Part shown: piece by piece, positions 47,772-57,543 of the stretch | How positions within the stretch are numbered: the stretch's first letter is position 1 | How the letters are laid out: every line of letters starts with the position of its first letter | Origin: Oceanirhabdus sp. W0125-5 | Lineage (GTDB): Bacteria; Bacillota; Clostridia; Clostridiales; Clostridiaceae | DNA: 64,000 nt | Direction of reading: 5' to 3' | Assembly: GCF_027938815.1 (NCBI RefSeq) | Contig: NZ_CP115913.1 | Span: 4,560,001-4,624,000 of the forward strand | The notes under the pieces: generated by a model | What the model was told of the DNA's origin: nothing | Databases searched by the model: none | The model's input: the letters and a program-made list of their open reading frames with translations, nothing else | Made by a program: the position numbers and the translations under genes

Positions 47772-48698
47772 TTATTCTTCATCAGTAACTGTAATTTTCC
47801 AATATATTATGCTCAGTGTTATCAAAATCAGGAATACAATTACAGACATTGCAGAGCTTAATCCCATATCGAACTTTCCAAATGCCTGTCTATATATTTT
47901 TATAATTAAAGTTTCAGTTGCATCAACTGGACCTCCCTTAGTTAAAATCCATATAATGTTAAATGAATTGAATGTCCAGATAAAAGTGAGAGTAGATGTT
48001 ACCAGAATTATATTTTTCAGCTGTGGAAGTGTAATTGAAAAAAACTTATTTACTCTATTTGCGCCATCTACCTCTGCTGCTTCATAAAGGGATTCTGGTA
48101 TAGCCTGAAGCCCTGCTAAAAATACAAGAGTCACAAAAGGTATCCCCGCCCAAGCATCATTGATCACAGTTGAAATAAATGCCAGTTTTCTCTCTCCAAG
48201 CCAAGATATCTTTTGTGAAGTTATACCAAATTTCATAAAGAAATAATTCAAATAACCATAATTTCCATCATAAATCCATGCCCATATAATAGAGGATACA
48301 GCATGAGGCATTGCCCATGGTATAAGTAAGAGAGTACGATATATTTTTATTCCACGAATTTTTTTACTTAATAATAAAGCTAATAATAAACCTATTGATA
48401 ATTTTATTGACACAGAACATATGGTCCACATTAATGTTCTACCTGCTGATCTGCTGAAATCACTATTAGTAAATAAGTAGCTAAAGTTTTTTAAACCCAC
48501 AAACTCACTATTTGGATTCAACATAGACATCTTAAAAAAAGAATATTTAAAAGTTAAGCATAATGGATAGAGAAATACTAAAATCATAAATAAAGCTGAA
48601 GGTAACAAAAATAAATAAGGTACATACTTCTTTTTAATTTTTAACTTCTCTGTATTCCTTGACTGCGTTTTATAATTTTCAGAACATGAAAGTCTCAA
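47772..48698 (-). CDS. Sugar-type ABC importer permease 1
   Basis: MalF/UgpA-type permease of 308 aa. A basic N-terminus leads into six helices (VPYLFLLPSALFMILVFLYP first), and the EAA loop reads LYEAAEVDGANRVNKFFSIT LPQLK. It starts at TTG 48698 behind GGAAGTG. A hairpin separates it from the binding-protein gene upstream. With the second permease it forms the channel. Confidence 0.9.
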   Translation of the reverse strand: MRLSCSENYKTQSRNTEKLKIKKKYVPYLFLLPSALFMILVFLYPLCLTFKYSFFKMSMLNPNSEFVGLKNFSYLFTNSDFSRSAGRTLMWTICSVSIKLSIGLLLALLLSKKIRGIKIYRTLLLIPWAMPHAVSSIIWAWIYDGNYGYLNYFFMKFGITSQKISWLGERKLAFISTVINDAWAGIPFVTLVFLAGLQAIPESLYEAAEVDGANRVNKFFSITLPQLKNIILVTSTLTFIWTFNSFNIIWILTKGGPVDATETLIIKIYRQAFGKFDMGLSSAMSVIVFLILITLSIIYWKITVTDEE

Positions 48699-48729
48699 TT
48701 TTTCACTTCCTATCTATATTAGAATTATG

Positions 48730-48768
48730 AAAAAGCAGCAAAACAAATATTTCATTCTGCTGCTTTTT
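48730..48768 (-). terminator. Intercistronic hairpin between binding protein and permease
   Basis: AAAAAGCAGCA pairs with TGCTGCTTTTT, followed by CATAATTCT on the minus strand. Such partial terminators behind solute-binding-protein genes keep binding protein in excess over permease. Confidence 0.8.
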
Positions 48769-48773
48769 AAATA

Positions 48774-50057
48774 TTATTTTTTCATACTTTCTTCTAGTAA
48801 TTTTTGTGCTTCATTCAATGCCTCTTCTGCTGTTGCTTCTCCAAGCATTGTTTTCTGAATAGCTTTTACAACAATTTCTTCAAACTCATCCCAAACTAGT
48901 GGATTTGGTTCAGGTTGTCCATATTGAATTATTTCTACAAATGGCTTTAAGAAGTCATTATTATATCTTTCCTCTTCAGCTTCTGCTTTAAATATTGGGA
49001 AAAACCCTACTGTTCCATCAAATTTATTTTGATATTCACATGCTGTAAAGAATTCAATAAACATAGCAGCTGCTTCTTTATTTTCACATTGTGATGAAAT
49101 TGTAATTGAATCTGTAACTAAAGTTTCTCCATATTGTTTACCTTTTGGAAGAAGTGCTACTCCATAAGGAGTCTTATCATTATCTGGTTCTAACTGCATT
49201 CTATTCTTTTCCCATGGTCCAGAAACAAACATAGCTATCTGACCACTCTTAAATAAATCAGCAAAGTTTGATCTAGTTATCTCAACTGGGTTTGGTACAA
49301 CATTATGTTTTTTATATAAATCTGTATAGAATTGGAATGCTTCTACTGCTTCTGGACTATTGATTACAGGTTTTCCTGTTTCATCAAATGCTTTTGCTCC
49401 ATTCTGATAGAAAAAGTTAAATAACTGAGCTATTGTTGAAGATTCTGGTGCTCCTGGTATAGCAAATCCCTTCATACCTGGGTTTTCTTCCTCAATTTTT
49501 TTTGATATTTCTACTAATTCATCCCATGTTTTAGGTGCTTCTTTTATTAGATCTTTACGGTAATACAATGCCCTTGAAGAAAAACCTGTTGGAAGACCAA
49601 ACTGCTTACCATTAACTTTTCCTGTATCAAGAACTGATTCAATGTACTCTGCTTTTCTTTCATCAGTTACATATTGATCTAATTGTTCTATTGCTCCAAG
49701 TTCAGACAGCTGATTAAGATTTCTTGAACCCGTAATCATTATGTCTGGGGCATCTCCTGCCTGAATCATAGACATCATTTTTTGATATTGTCCCCACCCT
49801 GTTCCCATTAAGTCTATTTTTATTTCTGGGTGTGCCTTTTCAAAAGCCTTTAAAGTTGCATCATAAGCTTTTCCAAAGGTAGGATCTGTATATCCTGGTA
49901 CAAAGAATTTTAAAGTTACATGCTCAGTTTGTTTAACACTGCTTTCCTTTGCTACTTCATTCTTTTTATTATTCTTGCTATTTGTACATCCTACAAGCGT
50001 TCCTACAGAAAGTGCTAAAGCAAGACCTACTAAAATTATTTTTTTTACTTTTTTCAT
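48774..50057 (-). CDS. Extracellular solute-binding lipoprotein (sugar-type)
   Basis: 427 aa, family-1 solute-binding protein. Signal and lipobox LALSVGTLVGC anchor it to the outer face of the membrane. The mature part has the type-I fold with VTLKFFVPGYTDPTFGKAYD, GDAPDIMITGSRNLNQLSEL and FNFFYQNGAKAFDETGKPVI. AGGAGG precedes the ATG. The ligand is unknown; being in an operon with a methyltransferase-like and an Fe-S protein, it may carry a modified sugar or aromatic glycoside rather than a plain sugar. Confidence 0.9.
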   Translation of the reverse strand: MKKVKKIILVGLALALSVGTLVGCTNSKNNKKNEVAKESSVKQTEHVTLKFFVPGYTDPTFGKAYDATLKAFEKAHPEIKIDLMGTGWGQYQKMMSMIQAGDAPDIMITGSRNLNQLSELGAIEQLDQYVTDERKAEYIESVLDTGKVNGKQFGLPTGFSSRALYYRKDLIKEAPKTWDELVEISKKIEEENPGMKGFAIPGAPESSTIAQLFNFFYQNGAKAFDETGKPVINSPEAVEAFQFYTDLYKKHNVVPNPVEITRSNFADLFKSGQIAMFVSGPWEKNRMQLEPDNDKTPYGVALLPKGKQYGETLVTDSITISSQCENKEAAAMFIEFFTACEYQNKFDGTVGFFPIFKAEAEEERYNNDFLKPFVEIIQYGQPEPNPLVWDEFEEIVVKAIQKTMLGEATAEEALNEAQKLLEESMKK

Positions 50058-50128
50058 TATTCTCCTCCTTAATTTTCATCATACTTATTAAGTAATAGTA
50101 CTTAATTTGATAATCTTTAGTGTTTTAT

Positions 50129-51277
50129 TTAAAGCATTTCAACAAATGCCTCAATACGAGTTCTTATTTGTCCTGTATCCGTCTGTGAATAATCTGTTTC
50201 AATACGCATATAAGGAACTTTATTGTCCTTAGCTACAATATTTTTAACTCTATGACTCTCAACATTGAAGGTATGACATGCCTGCAGTATTATCTCAATA
50301 ACACCATCAATTTTATATTCATCAATTAATTCAGACAACATTTCCATTCTATTAGTATTTGGGGACATTACAGAACATCCAACATTTAAGTATTTATCTG
50401 TTAATGCATCATAAGGATCAATTGTCTCATCTACTAAACGTGCCTTTTCTCTAACCCCAGCACAGTTCTCAAAGCATACAACTACTGCGCCACTATCTTC
50501 AATTGTTTTAACAGTTTTTTCAATTGTTCCCCCTAAAGGACATCCTGTTACTAATATTCTTGGAGCATTTTCACTTACATTTCTAACCCCTTGTTCATAC
50601 TCTTTTTTAAGTTTATCCATGATATTTCTTATTTTCTTGTTTTGGTCTTCTTTATCAAGAGTAAATTCGCTGCCTAATAATACCTGTTTCATTTCATATC
50701 CTGTTAATGGCGGCGGACATAATTTCCCTAAAGAATAAAATTCCTGAAGAACTAGTCTCTCCTCATTACGTTTTTTTATCTCTTCTCTTAATTTTTCCTC
50801 AGTAATCTGTACATTAAATTCTTTTTCAAGTCTTTCCTTCAAAAAAATCATTTCATTTTTCCATACAGAATAAGCATGGTCTCTATGTACTGTTTGAGGA
50901 AGTTGCATAACGTGTACAGGCTTCAGTTCAGATAAATATTCAAACATCTTCTTCTTTCCATCACATGTAGTTTCTCCAATAATCAAATCAGAAAAATATG
51001 AGTTAGGACATTTTTGTGTCAGTGCAAATCCATAACTTGATTTTATAAGAGGACATAAATTCTTAGGAAGATGTGCCTCCCCATCAATTATTGGTTCATT
51101 ACTTGTACCACACAATGATACTGCTGTTGCTCCTGCTGCACGTATAATCTCTACAGGTGTAAAAGTACAAAATATTCCGACTATATTCTCCCCTTGTTCT
51201 TTTAACTCTTTAACTTTAATAAAGCTATTTCTTCTAGCCTCACTAAATTCTTCAAACTCTTTAGGTAATTCTTTCAA
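50129..51277 (-). CDS. 2-hydroxyacyl-CoA dehydratase-like (HgdB family) Fe-S protein
   Basis: About 382 aa. The three conserved Cys segments are visible: [38 protein letters not shown] and [19 protein letters not shown]. These ligate a [4Fe-4S] or double-cubane cluster in HgdB/BcrC/DCCP-type proteins. The second half has [20 protein letters not shown]. The start is probably TTG 51277 (GAGGAG 9 bases upstream) rather than GTG 51286. Its partner subunit and the activating ATPase (HgdC) are not in the window, so it could act as a single-subunit reductase or activating Fe-S protein for the adjacent URO-D enzyme. Function not established. Confidence 0.82.
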   Translation of the reverse strand: MKELPKEFEEFSEARRNSFIKVKELKEQGENIVGIFCTFTPVEIIRAAGATAVSLCGTSNEPIIDGEAHLPKNLCPLIKSSYGFALTQKCPNSYFSDLIIGETTCDGKKKMFEYLSELKPVHVMQLPQTVHRDHAYSVWKNEMIFLKERLEKEFNVQITEEKLREEIKKRNEERLVLQEFYSLGKLCPPPLTGYEMKQVLLGSEFTLDKEDQNKKIRNIMDKLKKEYEQGVRNVSENAPRILVTGCPLGGTIEKTVKTIEDSGAVVVCFENCAGVREKARLVDETIDPYDALTDKYLNVGCSVMSPNTNRMEMLSELIDEYKIDGVIEIILQACHTFNVESHRVKNIVAKDNKVPYMRIETDYSQTDTGQIRTRIEAFVEML

Positions 51278-51298
51278 TGTTTTCACTCCTCATTGTTT

Positions 51299-52363
51299 CT
51301 ATTCATATTTCCCAAAATCTCTTGCTGCCTGAATCATAGCATGTACATTAGCTGCAGGTGTTATAGGAGATAAATTACAATCTGGAGTCAAGATGAATCC
51401 GCCAGGGATATATTTCATTTTTTCTACTATCCTTCCCGCCTCTTCATATACTTCTCTCGGCGATCCTGTCTGCAGTATAGTATTTCTTAGATTTCCCCCT
51501 ACCATATGTTCTTCTCCAAGCTCTTTTGCTAAGTGTTCCATATCCATTTCATATCCTACAGTAAATAAAGTTCTTGGATGTACTTTGATTTCATCTTTCC
51601 AATAAGAAAGATTTTTTGTATGATTTCCACATAAATGAACAGTTTTAATATCTATTCCCATATGTTCAAATTTTTCAAAGATCTCTTTTATATAAATCAA
51701 ACTAAATTTCTCAAAAGTTTTAGGTGACATTATTGCATGACATTCCATAGGACAGGAACAACCAGCCTTAACATTTTCAGCTCCAAATTCTTCAACATAT
51801 CTTTCTGCAATACTTATAAGATAATCTGTAGCTATTCTCAATAATCTATGTACAAGCCCTGGTTCTTTTATAAGCCATCTCATCAATAAATCACTCCCTG
51901 TCAAACAATGAACCACACTCAAAGGAGATCCTGCACTTACTCCAACACCCATTCCCTTTTCAAAACACATTTTTGCATGGTAAAGATCTCTAGAACTTCC
52001 AGGTGCATTATCTATATCCGGTACTTTTAGTTCTTCTATATCAGCAGCACATGTAATTGGTCGTTTTATAACACGTGGAAAAAATTTATTAGGTGAAGTA
52101 GGAAATTCAATTTCACCACCAAAATCCCATGCATATTTTTCAGGTATACCATATCCTATTCCACCATCATGCTGATGAAGACTTTTTGCCCACACCTGAG
52201 CCTCAAAGGCCATCTGAGGATTAAGATAATAATCTCTTGCAGTCATATTACATATTCTCGCTGCATAAACCTCCATATGAGGAATAACGGGTACTCTATC
52301 AGGTCTCTTTTTTAATTTTAGTGCCTTCATCCTTTCTTCTGATGTTAATTTATCTCTATGCAT
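51299..52363 (-). CDS. URO-D family (MtaA/CmuA-like) methyltransferase
   Basis: 354 aa from ATG 52363 (AAGGAG 8 bases upstream). The uroporphyrinogen-decarboxylase fold is seen from VPVIPHMEVYAARICNMTAR on, with DIKTVHLCGNHTKN carrying the HxC zinc ligands and GGFILTPDCNLSPITPAANV HAMIQAARDF at the C-terminus. The HxC...C pattern belongs to the cobalamin-dependent methyltransferase branch (MtaA, CmuA) rather than true HemE. It is the first gene of the operon, followed by the HgdB-like gene 12 bases later and the ABC importer. No corrinoid protein is nearby. Confidence 0.86.
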   Translation of the reverse strand: MHRDKLTSEERMKALKLKKRPDRVPVIPHMEVYAARICNMTARDYYLNPQMAFEAQVWAKSLHQHDGGIGYGIPEKYAWDFGGEIEFPTSPNKFFPRVIKRPITCAADIEELKVPDIDNAPGSSRDLYHAKMCFEKGMGVGVSAGSPLSVVHCLTGSDLLMRWLIKEPGLVHRLLRIATDYLISIAERYVEEFGAENVKAGCSCPMECHAIMSPKTFEKFSLIYIKEIFEKFEHMGIDIKTVHLCGNHTKNLSYWKDEIKVHPRTLFTVGYEMDMEHLAKELGEEHMVGGNLRNTILQTGSPREVYEEAGRIVEKMKYIPGGFILTPDCNLSPITPAANVHAMIQAARDFGKYE

Positions 52364-52441
52364 ACAATTCTCCTTTTTATAATTCACTATATAATTCCAA
52401 TTCTTATTAAGCCCCAGCTATCACTACTTAAAATTAACCAT

Positions 52442-52491
52442 ATTTAGACATCATAAAGCATTTTTAGACATTTTTACACATTTTCAAACAT
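52442..52491. promoter_or_regulatory. Five 10-bp direct repeats before the URO-D operon
   Basis: Successive ten-base units end in CAT at 52451, 52461, 52471, 52481 and 52491: ATTTAGACAT, CATAAAGCAT, TTTTAGACAT, TTTTACACAT, TTTCAAACAT. They lie about 80-130 bases before the URO-D start. Helical phasing suggests a cooperative operator. Confidence 0.6.
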
Positions 52492-52712
52492 CTTTGATTA
52501 TATACTAAATTTAAACATAATCAACATTTATTATTAATTCCAATACTTCCTTATTGGTTTTATCGATTTTATCTATAGTATTCTATAAAACAAGTGTCAC
52601 TCTAATAACACATTTTTTATTGCTTTTTTTAATAGTATTTTTTTCTTTATTAAAGAGTACTTTTAAATCATAATATGAATTATACTTGTTAAAAACAAAT
52701 ATACATAAAAAA

Positions 52713-52765
52713 TAGGACTAAATCAGCAAAACCTTCACGTTTAAAAGTTTTCTAATTTAGTCCTA
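52713..52765 (-). terminator. Terminator
   Basis: TAGGACTAAAT pairs with ATTTAGTCCTA, with an inner AAAACCTT/AAGTTTT-type stem. It ends the transcript from the gene at 52817. Confidence 0.65.
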
Positions 52766-52816
52766 ATAACAACACCATCTATAATTAAATAATCAAATCA
52801 TCAGGTTTGAATTCTT

Positions 52817-53107
52817 CTAATTATCAAATATCATACTATTTTGATTAAGCAAATCATCATAATATTTATCCTGTGAAACCTTAGAAGGATTATGCCATGT
52901 CTCACCATCTATTTCTAAAGCAATCTTCTCACCTTCATTTTTTATAGCAAAATCAATAAATCTACTATTCCCGTATATATCAACAAAAGGATACTGGATA
53001 AATAAATTTTCCGTTTTCTCAGTTCCAAAAACTTCTGAGAATATATCTATGAATAAATCTTCTGCAATACTTCCAAGCCTTATTTCATCATTATTCTTTT
53101 TACCCAT
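52817..53107 (-). pseudogene. Truncated endonuclease-like N-terminal domain
   Basis: 96 aa: IQYPFVDIYGNSRFIDFAIK, then EGEKIALEIDGETWHNPSKV SQDKYYDDLLNQNS. The D-(x)-E-x-(D)G pattern is that of a DUF559/PD-(D/E)XK-like domain that in full proteins fronts a helicase or is followed by about 20 more residues beginning DNWKVYRW. Here the codon after DN is TAG, apparently Trp TGG mutated, and the sequence beyond does not continue. A shorter decayed copy lies at 57205-57315. Confidence 0.6.
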
Positions 53108-53158
53108 ACTAACACCCCAAACTAATTACATTTTAAGTTAATGTTAAGTAACTCTATC

Positions 53159-53488
53159 CTATACCTTCCTAAACCTCTTCTTCTCCTGCTCTCTTCTTTC
53201 CTTCTCTTCTTCCTCAATTCTAATTTCCCTAGCATGTTCTAATAAACTTTTTAAAGGTTGCATAGCTACCTTCGCATAAAAATTAGACTCAACCCACTCC
53301 AAAATATTCTCATGTGTTAAATGATTAATTTTCTCATATTTCATACCAAACTTTTGAAATTCACGTCTAAATACTATTATTACTTCTCCTTCTTTAACAA
53401 TGTGATTAATCTTTAGATTTAAGTTATTATCATCTGATAATTTTTGAAGGTCTTTAACGAACTTATAATATTTTATGTTGTCTGTCAT
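53159..53488 (-). CDS. Hypothetical charged protein
   Basis: About 109 aa from ATG 53488 (AGGAG 9 bases upstream). The N-terminal 70 residues look like a small alpha/beta domain (NIKYYKFVKDLQKLSDDNNL, GEVIIVFRREFQKFGMKYEK); the C-terminal 30 are a charged coiled coil (IRIEEEEKERREQEKKRFR). No family is recognised. Confidence 0.55.
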   Translation of the reverse strand: MTDNIKYYKFVKDLQKLSDDNNLNLKINHIVKEGEVIIVFRREFQKFGMKYEKINHLTHENILEWVESNFYAKVAMQPLKSLLEHAREIRIEEEEKERREQEKKRFRKV

Positions 53489-53580
53489 TTCTTTCATCTC
53501 CTAAATTTAGTATAATGAGATATTATTAAACTAACTAAGTCAATTACCTTAATATCGCCAAATATTACTTTGTACCTATA

Positions 53581-54327
53581 TTAATAATACTCAACTTCTT
53601 TCTTTACTCTATTCTTTTTCTTTTCAATTTTTTTCAACTTCTTTTCTTCTTTCTTAAGTTTCTTTTCTTCCCATCGTTGTTTTCTACCTTGAATGTTCTT
53701 TCCAACCATTAATATTAGAAAATGCCCTATTACAGTAATAACAATTGCTAATATTAAAAATACTATATAATATTCTACAACCATATTTTTCATAGATTCA
53801 TATATTTGTGAGTAATGCCCTTTAACTAATCTAGTTTTAATAATTACATCATAATAATTTTCTATTACATAATTCCAAACAGGTATCGTTATTAATACAT
53901 TGATAATAAAATATCTTACACTCCAATATAAAAATCCTTTTCTAACACCTTTTTTATAAAAATATACTAACATTAATATTAATATTCCCCCTGCAAATAT
54001 AAGATTTATGTAAGACAATTCAGTTTTGTTAGTATATGTAACTGCAGATTCAAAAAATTCTTGTATTTCTTTTTCAGTTTTAACTTCTGTTCCAAAAGAA
54101 GTAGCCAAGAATTCAGGTTTTATAATAAAAATCAGGGGCATTAACACAAAACTACTGTACACCTTCATAATTTGTGCTATATATGGTCCTATAGTCATAT
54201 TTACCACCTGAGAAATCAAACTAAATATAAACAATGGAATAAATAATATTACAGCAACTATAATGATAAAACCTTCACCACTTATCCATGGCATAAAAAA
54301 AATTGTAACTCTTTCTTTTTTTCTCAA
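53581..54327 (-). CDS. Multi-pass membrane protein with basic tail
   Basis: 248 aa starting at TTG 54327 behind GAGAGGAAC. Five membrane helices are visible (FIIIVAVILFIPLFIFSLI, VLMPLIFIIKP, LIFAGGILILMLVYFY, FIINVLITIPVWNYVI, YYIVFLILAIVITVIGHFLI). The last 40 residues are Lys-rich. No family is recognised. It lies between the NERD paralogue and the small charged protein, in the same direction. Confidence 0.6.
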   Translation of the reverse strand: MRKKERVTIFFMPWISGEGFIIIVAVILFIPLFIFSLISQVVNMTIGPYIAQIMKVYSSFVLMPLIFIIKPEFLATSFGTEVKTEKEIQEFFESAVTYTNKTELSYINLIFAGGILILMLVYFYKKGVRKGFLYWSVRYFIINVLITIPVWNYVIENYYDVIIKTRLVKGHYSQIYESMKNMVVEYYIVFLILAIVITVIGHFLILMVGKNIQGRKQRWEEKKLKKEEKKLKKIEKKKNRVKKEVEYY

Positions 54328-54409
54328 CTTTAGTTCCTCTCTTTCTTTTTATCAACTTAGTATTAAATAAATTCATACACATCAATTATTTTTAATCCAC
54401 TTAGGAATA

Positions 54410-55135
54410 CTACTTCCCCACAAACCTACACCCCGGAAAATTACTACATCCCACAAACTCCCCATACTTACCTTTTCTCTTAACTAATTCTCCACCACAT
54501 TTAGGGCATATGTTTTTACTTACCTTCTCATTTTTTTCTCTAACATCTTTTCTAATTTCTTTAACATGCGCTTTCTTAACATTCTTATCCTTAAGCTCTG
54601 CCCCTTGAATTAAATTACAAATATCACTCATCTGTTCTTTTGTTATTTTCTTCTCATTATACTTCAATATAACTTTCTTAATCTGAGGTATGTAAACTAC
54701 ATGTTCTTTCTCAATCTTAACCTTTAAGTCAGCTCTATCACTGAATGCAACTATAGGAATAATAGGTACATCTACTCCCTTTATTAACTCTTTAACTGCC
54801 ATAACATGTCCATAATTCTGTCTAAGTGGATTGTACAATTTATTCTTTGTTTTATATATTGTTTGAGTCCAGAACTCACTTTTCTCTGTTCCAGTTATCC
54901 AACCTTTATAATTTTTAGTCTCAATTACGAATATCCCATAAAGTGATACTACTAAATGATCTACCTGAGTTGTCTTCCCTCTGTTAGTTGGAAGATAAAC
55001 ATCATTTAATATTTTATACTCCTCTTCATTTAAACCTTTTAAACGTATGCTAACAGACTTCTCACCTAAATATCCTTTAACCTTTGGTGATGATAAAAGC
55101 AATATTACGGTAACAATTATAATAGCCCAAACCAT
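54410..55135 (-). CDS. NERD-domain protein with zinc finger, copy 2
   Basis: 241 aa from ATG 55135, the same length as the copy at 38089 and about 90% identical in protein. Membrane helix [19 protein letters not shown] domain with [20 protein letters not shown], and C4 zinc finger at the C-terminus (CPKCGGELV...CSNFPGCRF). Flanking DNA on both sides is also similar (downstream to about 54403, upstream to about 55215), so this is a segmental duplication rather than two ancient paralogues. Both copies look intact. Confidence 0.88.
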   Translation of the reverse strand: MVWAIIIVTVILLLSSPKVKGYLGEKSVSIRLKGLNEEEYKILNDVYLPTNRGKTTQVDHLVVSLYGIFVIETKNYKGWITGTEKSEFWTQTIYKTKNKLYNPLRQNYGHVMAVKELIKGVDVPIIPIVAFSDRADLKVKIEKEHVVYIPQIKKVILKYNEKKITKEQMSDICNLIQGAELKDKNVKKAHVKEIRKDVREKNEKVSKNICPKCGGELVKRKGKYGEFVGCSNFPGCRFVGK

Positions 55136-55251
55136 GTATAATCCCCCCAATAATCCATTATTTTATACCATATTACATATTTTATCACTTTTCCACTTTT
55201 ATTGAAATATCATCAGTACTAAAGATTCAATTATTCACGTATATATCAACA

Positions 55252-55279
55252 AAAGGCAGTAGGAATCCCTACTACCTTT
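55252..55279 (-). terminator. Terminator of the secreted protein gene
   Basis: AAAGGTAGTAGG pairs with CCTACTGCCTTT around a four-base loop, then TGTTG on the minus strand. Confidence 0.7.
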
Positions 55280-55325
55280 AAGCTAAATATTTAAGATTGT
55301 TTTATATTTCTTTAATTTAATAAAT

Positions 55326-56663
55326 TTATTTTTTAATTATTTCAATATTTGTTATATATAATTCACTTATTCCTTCGAAGCCTGAATCAATACCTATTAT
55401 TACATATGCTTCACCATTTTCATTAGTTGTTATTTCAACTGTATGCTGGAAAGGTTTTAATTGAAAACTATCATCTATTGAATCAATTTTTTCAACATTT
55501 CCAATTGCAGTCATATCTTTCCCTGAATTAGCTTGTGCTCCAGTGTCTATATTCATTCTATAGTAAGCATTAGAACCTTCACCAACTATCTTAGCTTCAG
55601 GTGCTATGTTTGTCATACCAGCTTTAACGTATACACTTGATCCAGGAGAACCACCTATTCCCATCATTCCACCTGGTACATTTGTAGCTAAATCAAATTT
55701 TATTTCCATATTATAAGTTGTATTAGGTTCAAGCCCATACTCGGTACCTAATTTTTTTGTAACATACATGAATAAATCATCACTGTGATTATTTCCAGTT
55801 AACATTAACCCATTACAATCTAAACCAGGTATATTAGAATGTTTGAATTCTACTGAATAATCACTTTCTACATAATTGATAGGTAAATCAGCAAATCCGC
55901 CTTCCCAACCCATAGTATCGTTTTCAAAAGAATATTTCATTTCTTTTGTTTCAGTAATTTTATTGTTATCAACTAACTCTAAAATCCATCCATCGTATTT
56001 TTTATTGCTATCCTTATCTTTATACCAAATATCTAATATGTATTGATCATCTTCATAAGTAGAAAGTGGAATATCAAACTGAGTTACATAATCATCTGTT
56101 AAAATAATCCATTCATCTGTTTTATAATTATATAAAAACAGCTTATATACTTTGCTTCCTTCAGAATCACTTGAAAAATGTAATGTACCATCATTCATTT
56201 TAATTGAATAATCTAAATCACCTTTATTTACTGGATTATAGTTAACTGTAAACTCCTTTTGTGCATCATAAGCACCAAACTCACTTGAGTACTTACCATT
56301 ACCATCGCTTTTCTTAACTCTTGCAATAAATGTGTTTTCACCAGTTTTAAAATCAAATTCTTTCATATTAACTTTAAACATTTCATCAGCATCAATAGAT
56401 GAAGACCATCCATTTGTTGTTAAGGAACCCTCAGCAGTTTTATATAATAATTGATATTCAACCTTACCTTCGTATCCCTCTTCTAAATCTATAAAAAATT
56501 CCATTTCTTCAGCAGTTGTAATAGGTCCTTGATTAAGAAGAACTCTTTCAATTTTCAATTGGTTATCTACAGCGAACACACCATAAACGCTGTGATTAAA
56601 AATAGAAAAACATGTTAATAATGCTATATTAGCAGTAATAAATTTCTTTAGTTTTTTATTCAT
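55326..56663 (-). CDS. Secreted protein with jelly-roll-like C-terminal domain
   Basis: 445 aa from ATG 56663 (GAGGAG 6 bases upstream). Signal peptide LKKFITANIALLTCFSIFNH. Residues 45-170 form beta-rich Ig/carbohydrate-binding-like modules (YKTAEGSLTTNGWSSSIDAD), and residues 230-445 have the pattern SFENDTMGWEGGFADLPINY, LMLTGNNHSDDLFMYVTKKL, PGGMMGIGGSPGSSVYVKAG seen in a widespread family of unknown secreted proteins. It is probably a surface or exported glycan-binding protein. The enzyme or partner is unknown. Confidence 0.72.
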   Translation of the reverse strand: MNKKLKKFITANIALLTCFSIFNHSVYGVFAVDNQLKIERVLLNQGPITTAEEMEFFIDLEEGYEGKVEYQLLYKTAEGSLTTNGWSSSIDADEMFKVNMKEFDFKTGENTFIARVKKSDGNGKYSSEFGAYDAQKEFTVNYNPVNKGDLDYSIKMNDGTLHFSSDSEGSKVYKLFLYNYKTDEWIILTDDYVTQFDIPLSTYEDDQYILDIWYKDKDSNKKYDGWILELVDNNKITETKEMKYSFENDTMGWEGGFADLPINYVESDYSVEFKHSNIPGLDCNGLMLTGNNHSDDLFMYVTKKLGTEYGLEPNTTYNMEIKFDLATNVPGGMMGIGGSPGSSVYVKAGMTNIAPEAKIVGEGSNAYYRMNIDTGAQANSGKDMTAIGNVEKIDSIDDSFQLKPFQHTVEITTNENGEAYVIIGIDSGFEGISELYITNIEIIKK

Positions 56664-56856
56664 AGCAATACTCCTCGTATAATTAATATTGATCACATAT
56701 ATATTTACGATTGTAAAATTAAAAAGTTATATTAAATTTCTTTACTCAATAAATGAATTTTACTCATACAATAAAATACTCTCCATTAATTTGAAAAATC
56801 CCCAAATAATCATTAAAATATAACTATCACAAAATAACCAAAAGGAGACATCACTC

Positions 56857-57168
56857 ATGAAAATATACAACAAACTCATCCGAGATAAAATCCCACAAAT
56901 AATCACAGCTGATGGAAAGAAATTTGACACTCACATAGCTTCAAAAGAAGAATACACACAAATGCTTGAAGACAAACTTAAAGAAGAAACAACTGAATAC
57001 CTAGAAGATAAAAACCTAAAAGAATTAGCTGATGTAATGGAAGTTCTTTTTTCTCTTGCTGAAAATCTTGGTTATAGCGAAGAAGATTTGATTAATGAAC
57101 GAAATAAAAGAAATGAACAACGTGGAGGCTTTAAAGAAAGAATCATTCTTGAAAAAGTATATGAATAA
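56857..57168 (+). CDS. MazG/PRA-PH-like nucleotide pyrophosphohydrolase
   Basis: 103 aa. NKLIRDKIPQIITADGKKFD, then LEDKLKEETTEYLEDKNLKE LADVMEVLFSLAENLG, is the all-alpha NTP pyrophosphatase pattern with EExxE and the later ExxD metal ligands, as in phosphoribosyl-ATP pyrophosphohydrolase-like proteins of Clostridia. AAAGGAG precedes the ATG. It stands alone. Decayed copies occur at 63424-63606 and 59738-59785, so this short gene has been copied several times within the window. Confidence 0.85.
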   Translation: MKIYNKLIRDKIPQIITADGKKFDTHIASKEEYTQMLEDKLKEETTEYLEDKNLKELADVMEVLFSLAENLGYSEEDLINERNKRNEQRGGFKERIILEKVYE

Positions 57169-57204
57169 GGAGAACCTATAAAGATTATCTTTTCCATTAT
57201 TAAC

Positions 57205-57345
57205 ATGGATACTTCTATCCTTTTATCAAAAATGATGCTATTTTGTTTAAGCAGATCATCATAATATTTATCCTGTGAAACCTTTGAGGGATTATGCCAT
57301 GTCTCACAATCAATCACAAAAACAACTTTGCACTCATGCACTTAA
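57205..57345 (-). pseudogene. Remnant of a DUF559-like nuclease gene
   Basis: The minus strand reads CETWHNPSKVSQDKYYDDLL KQNSIIFDKR, a copy of the end of the gene at 52817 with about 85% identity over 75 bases. The rest is lost. It abuts the MazG-like gene on the other strand. Confidence 0.65.
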
Positions 57346-57543
57346 TGTAGAATTTGAAATCAAATTCTACATTAACAGTTTGAATTGGTAGAAAATTGTC
57401 AATATTGCATGTTTGTATGCAACTATTTTTCAACTTTTATTGCATCATTAAAATTATTGTTATAATATATACTTATGGTTCATCCACAAAAATCATTTTA
57501 CTCCAAGTTTATACAATATATAAACGTTAGAACATTACAATCT

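Larger units (their letters stand above)
52364..52816. other. Intergenic region upstream of the URO-D operon
   Basis: Contains the phased 10-bp repeats and a terminator at 52713-52765. No gene. Confidence 0.5.
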
